A stretch of 5,418 bases of DNA from the NCBI GenBank assembly GCA_002315495.1, contig DCGJ01000023.1, positions 1 through 5,418 on the forward strand, written 5' to 3'. Shown one piece after another: positions 5,330 through 5,418 of the stretch. Numbering within the stretch: the stretch's first letter is position 1; each line of letters starts with the position of its first letter. A model generated the notes under the pieces. That model was given only the letters and a program-made list of their open reading frames with translations, was not told the DNA's origin and did not search any database. The translations under genes and the position numbers were made by a program. Origin of the DNA: Lachnoclostridium sp. UBA1781. GTDB lineage: Bacteria; Bacillota; Clostridia; Lachnospirales; Lachnospiraceae.

Positions 5330-5418
5330 ATGAAGAGTAAGATAAAGAATTTCTTTCTTGGTTTATTATTGATTGGACTGGTGGCATTTTTACTTGGAAC
5401 CGGAATCTATGATCTGGT
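5330..5418 (+). CDS. Unknown protein with N-terminal membrane anchor or signal peptide, 3' truncated
   Basis: An open frame starts at ATG 5330, 8 nt after a very good ribosome site (AAGGGGGA, 5315-5322), and runs off the window after 29 complete codons. The visible product has a basic start (MKSKIKN) followed by a hydrophobic stretch (FFLGLLLIGLVAFLLGTG) and then IYDL. This is either a membrane anchor or a secretory signal. It lacks the Gly-Phe...Glu5 prepilin signature, so it is not a third pilin of the same kind. The product is not recognised. Position after the pilins suggests, but does not prove, a pilus-related role such as an assembly or accessory membrane protein. No promoter is evident in the 43 bp between the terminator U-tract and the start codon, so expression may come from readthrough. 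Confidence 0.65.
   Translation, partial: MKSKIKNFFLGLLLIGLVAFLLGTGIYDL

Overview
The window looks like chromosomal DNA from a Gram-positive, low-to-medium GC Clostridia bacterium, most likely Lachnospiraceae-like. This is inferred from the AGGAGG-type ribosome sites, the sigma-A-type promoter, short hairpin + U-tract terminators, type IV prepilins with the N-terminal style common in Clostridia, and a GH31 glycosidase of Firmicutes type. All supported genes are on the + strand and no RNA gene, mobile element or CRISPR array is visible.

Layout. (1) 3-365: the C-terminal end of a family 31 glycoside hydrolase, truncated by the window edge, closed by a long terminator hairpin at 386-422. (2) 435-3224: two tandem MATE-family multidrug/cation antiporter genes, 6 bp apart and probably translationally coupled, closed by a terminator at 3242-3281. 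(3) 3336-5286: a self-contained type IV pilin operon. It has a near-consensus promoter (TAGACA-17-TATACT with extended -10), a strong ribosome site, two paralogous prepilin genes (3420-4199 and 4246-5244) and a very strong terminator. (4) 5330-5418: the start of another gene whose product begins with a membrane anchor or signal peptide, cut by the window edge; its function is not known.

The two pilins share a prepilin leader, N-terminal helix and an unusual conserved middle module (about residues 79-130 in both), then have unrelated C-terminal regions of different length. The first has the features expected of a major pilin (Glu5 and Pro22 of the mature protein). The second is longer, lacks Pro22 and has a more AT-rich C-terminal part, so it may be a minor or specialised subunit. 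No assembly ATPase, platform protein or prepilin peptidase is in the window; these must be downstream or elsewhere.

Base composition steps up from about 30-33% GC in sampled stretches of the glycosidase gene to about 45-63% inside the MATE genes, with the change near 435-540. There is no convincing wholly novel system here. The most interesting points are the modular pilin pair with patchy nucleotide conservation, and a possible promoter/attenuator arrangement in front of the first MATE gene.
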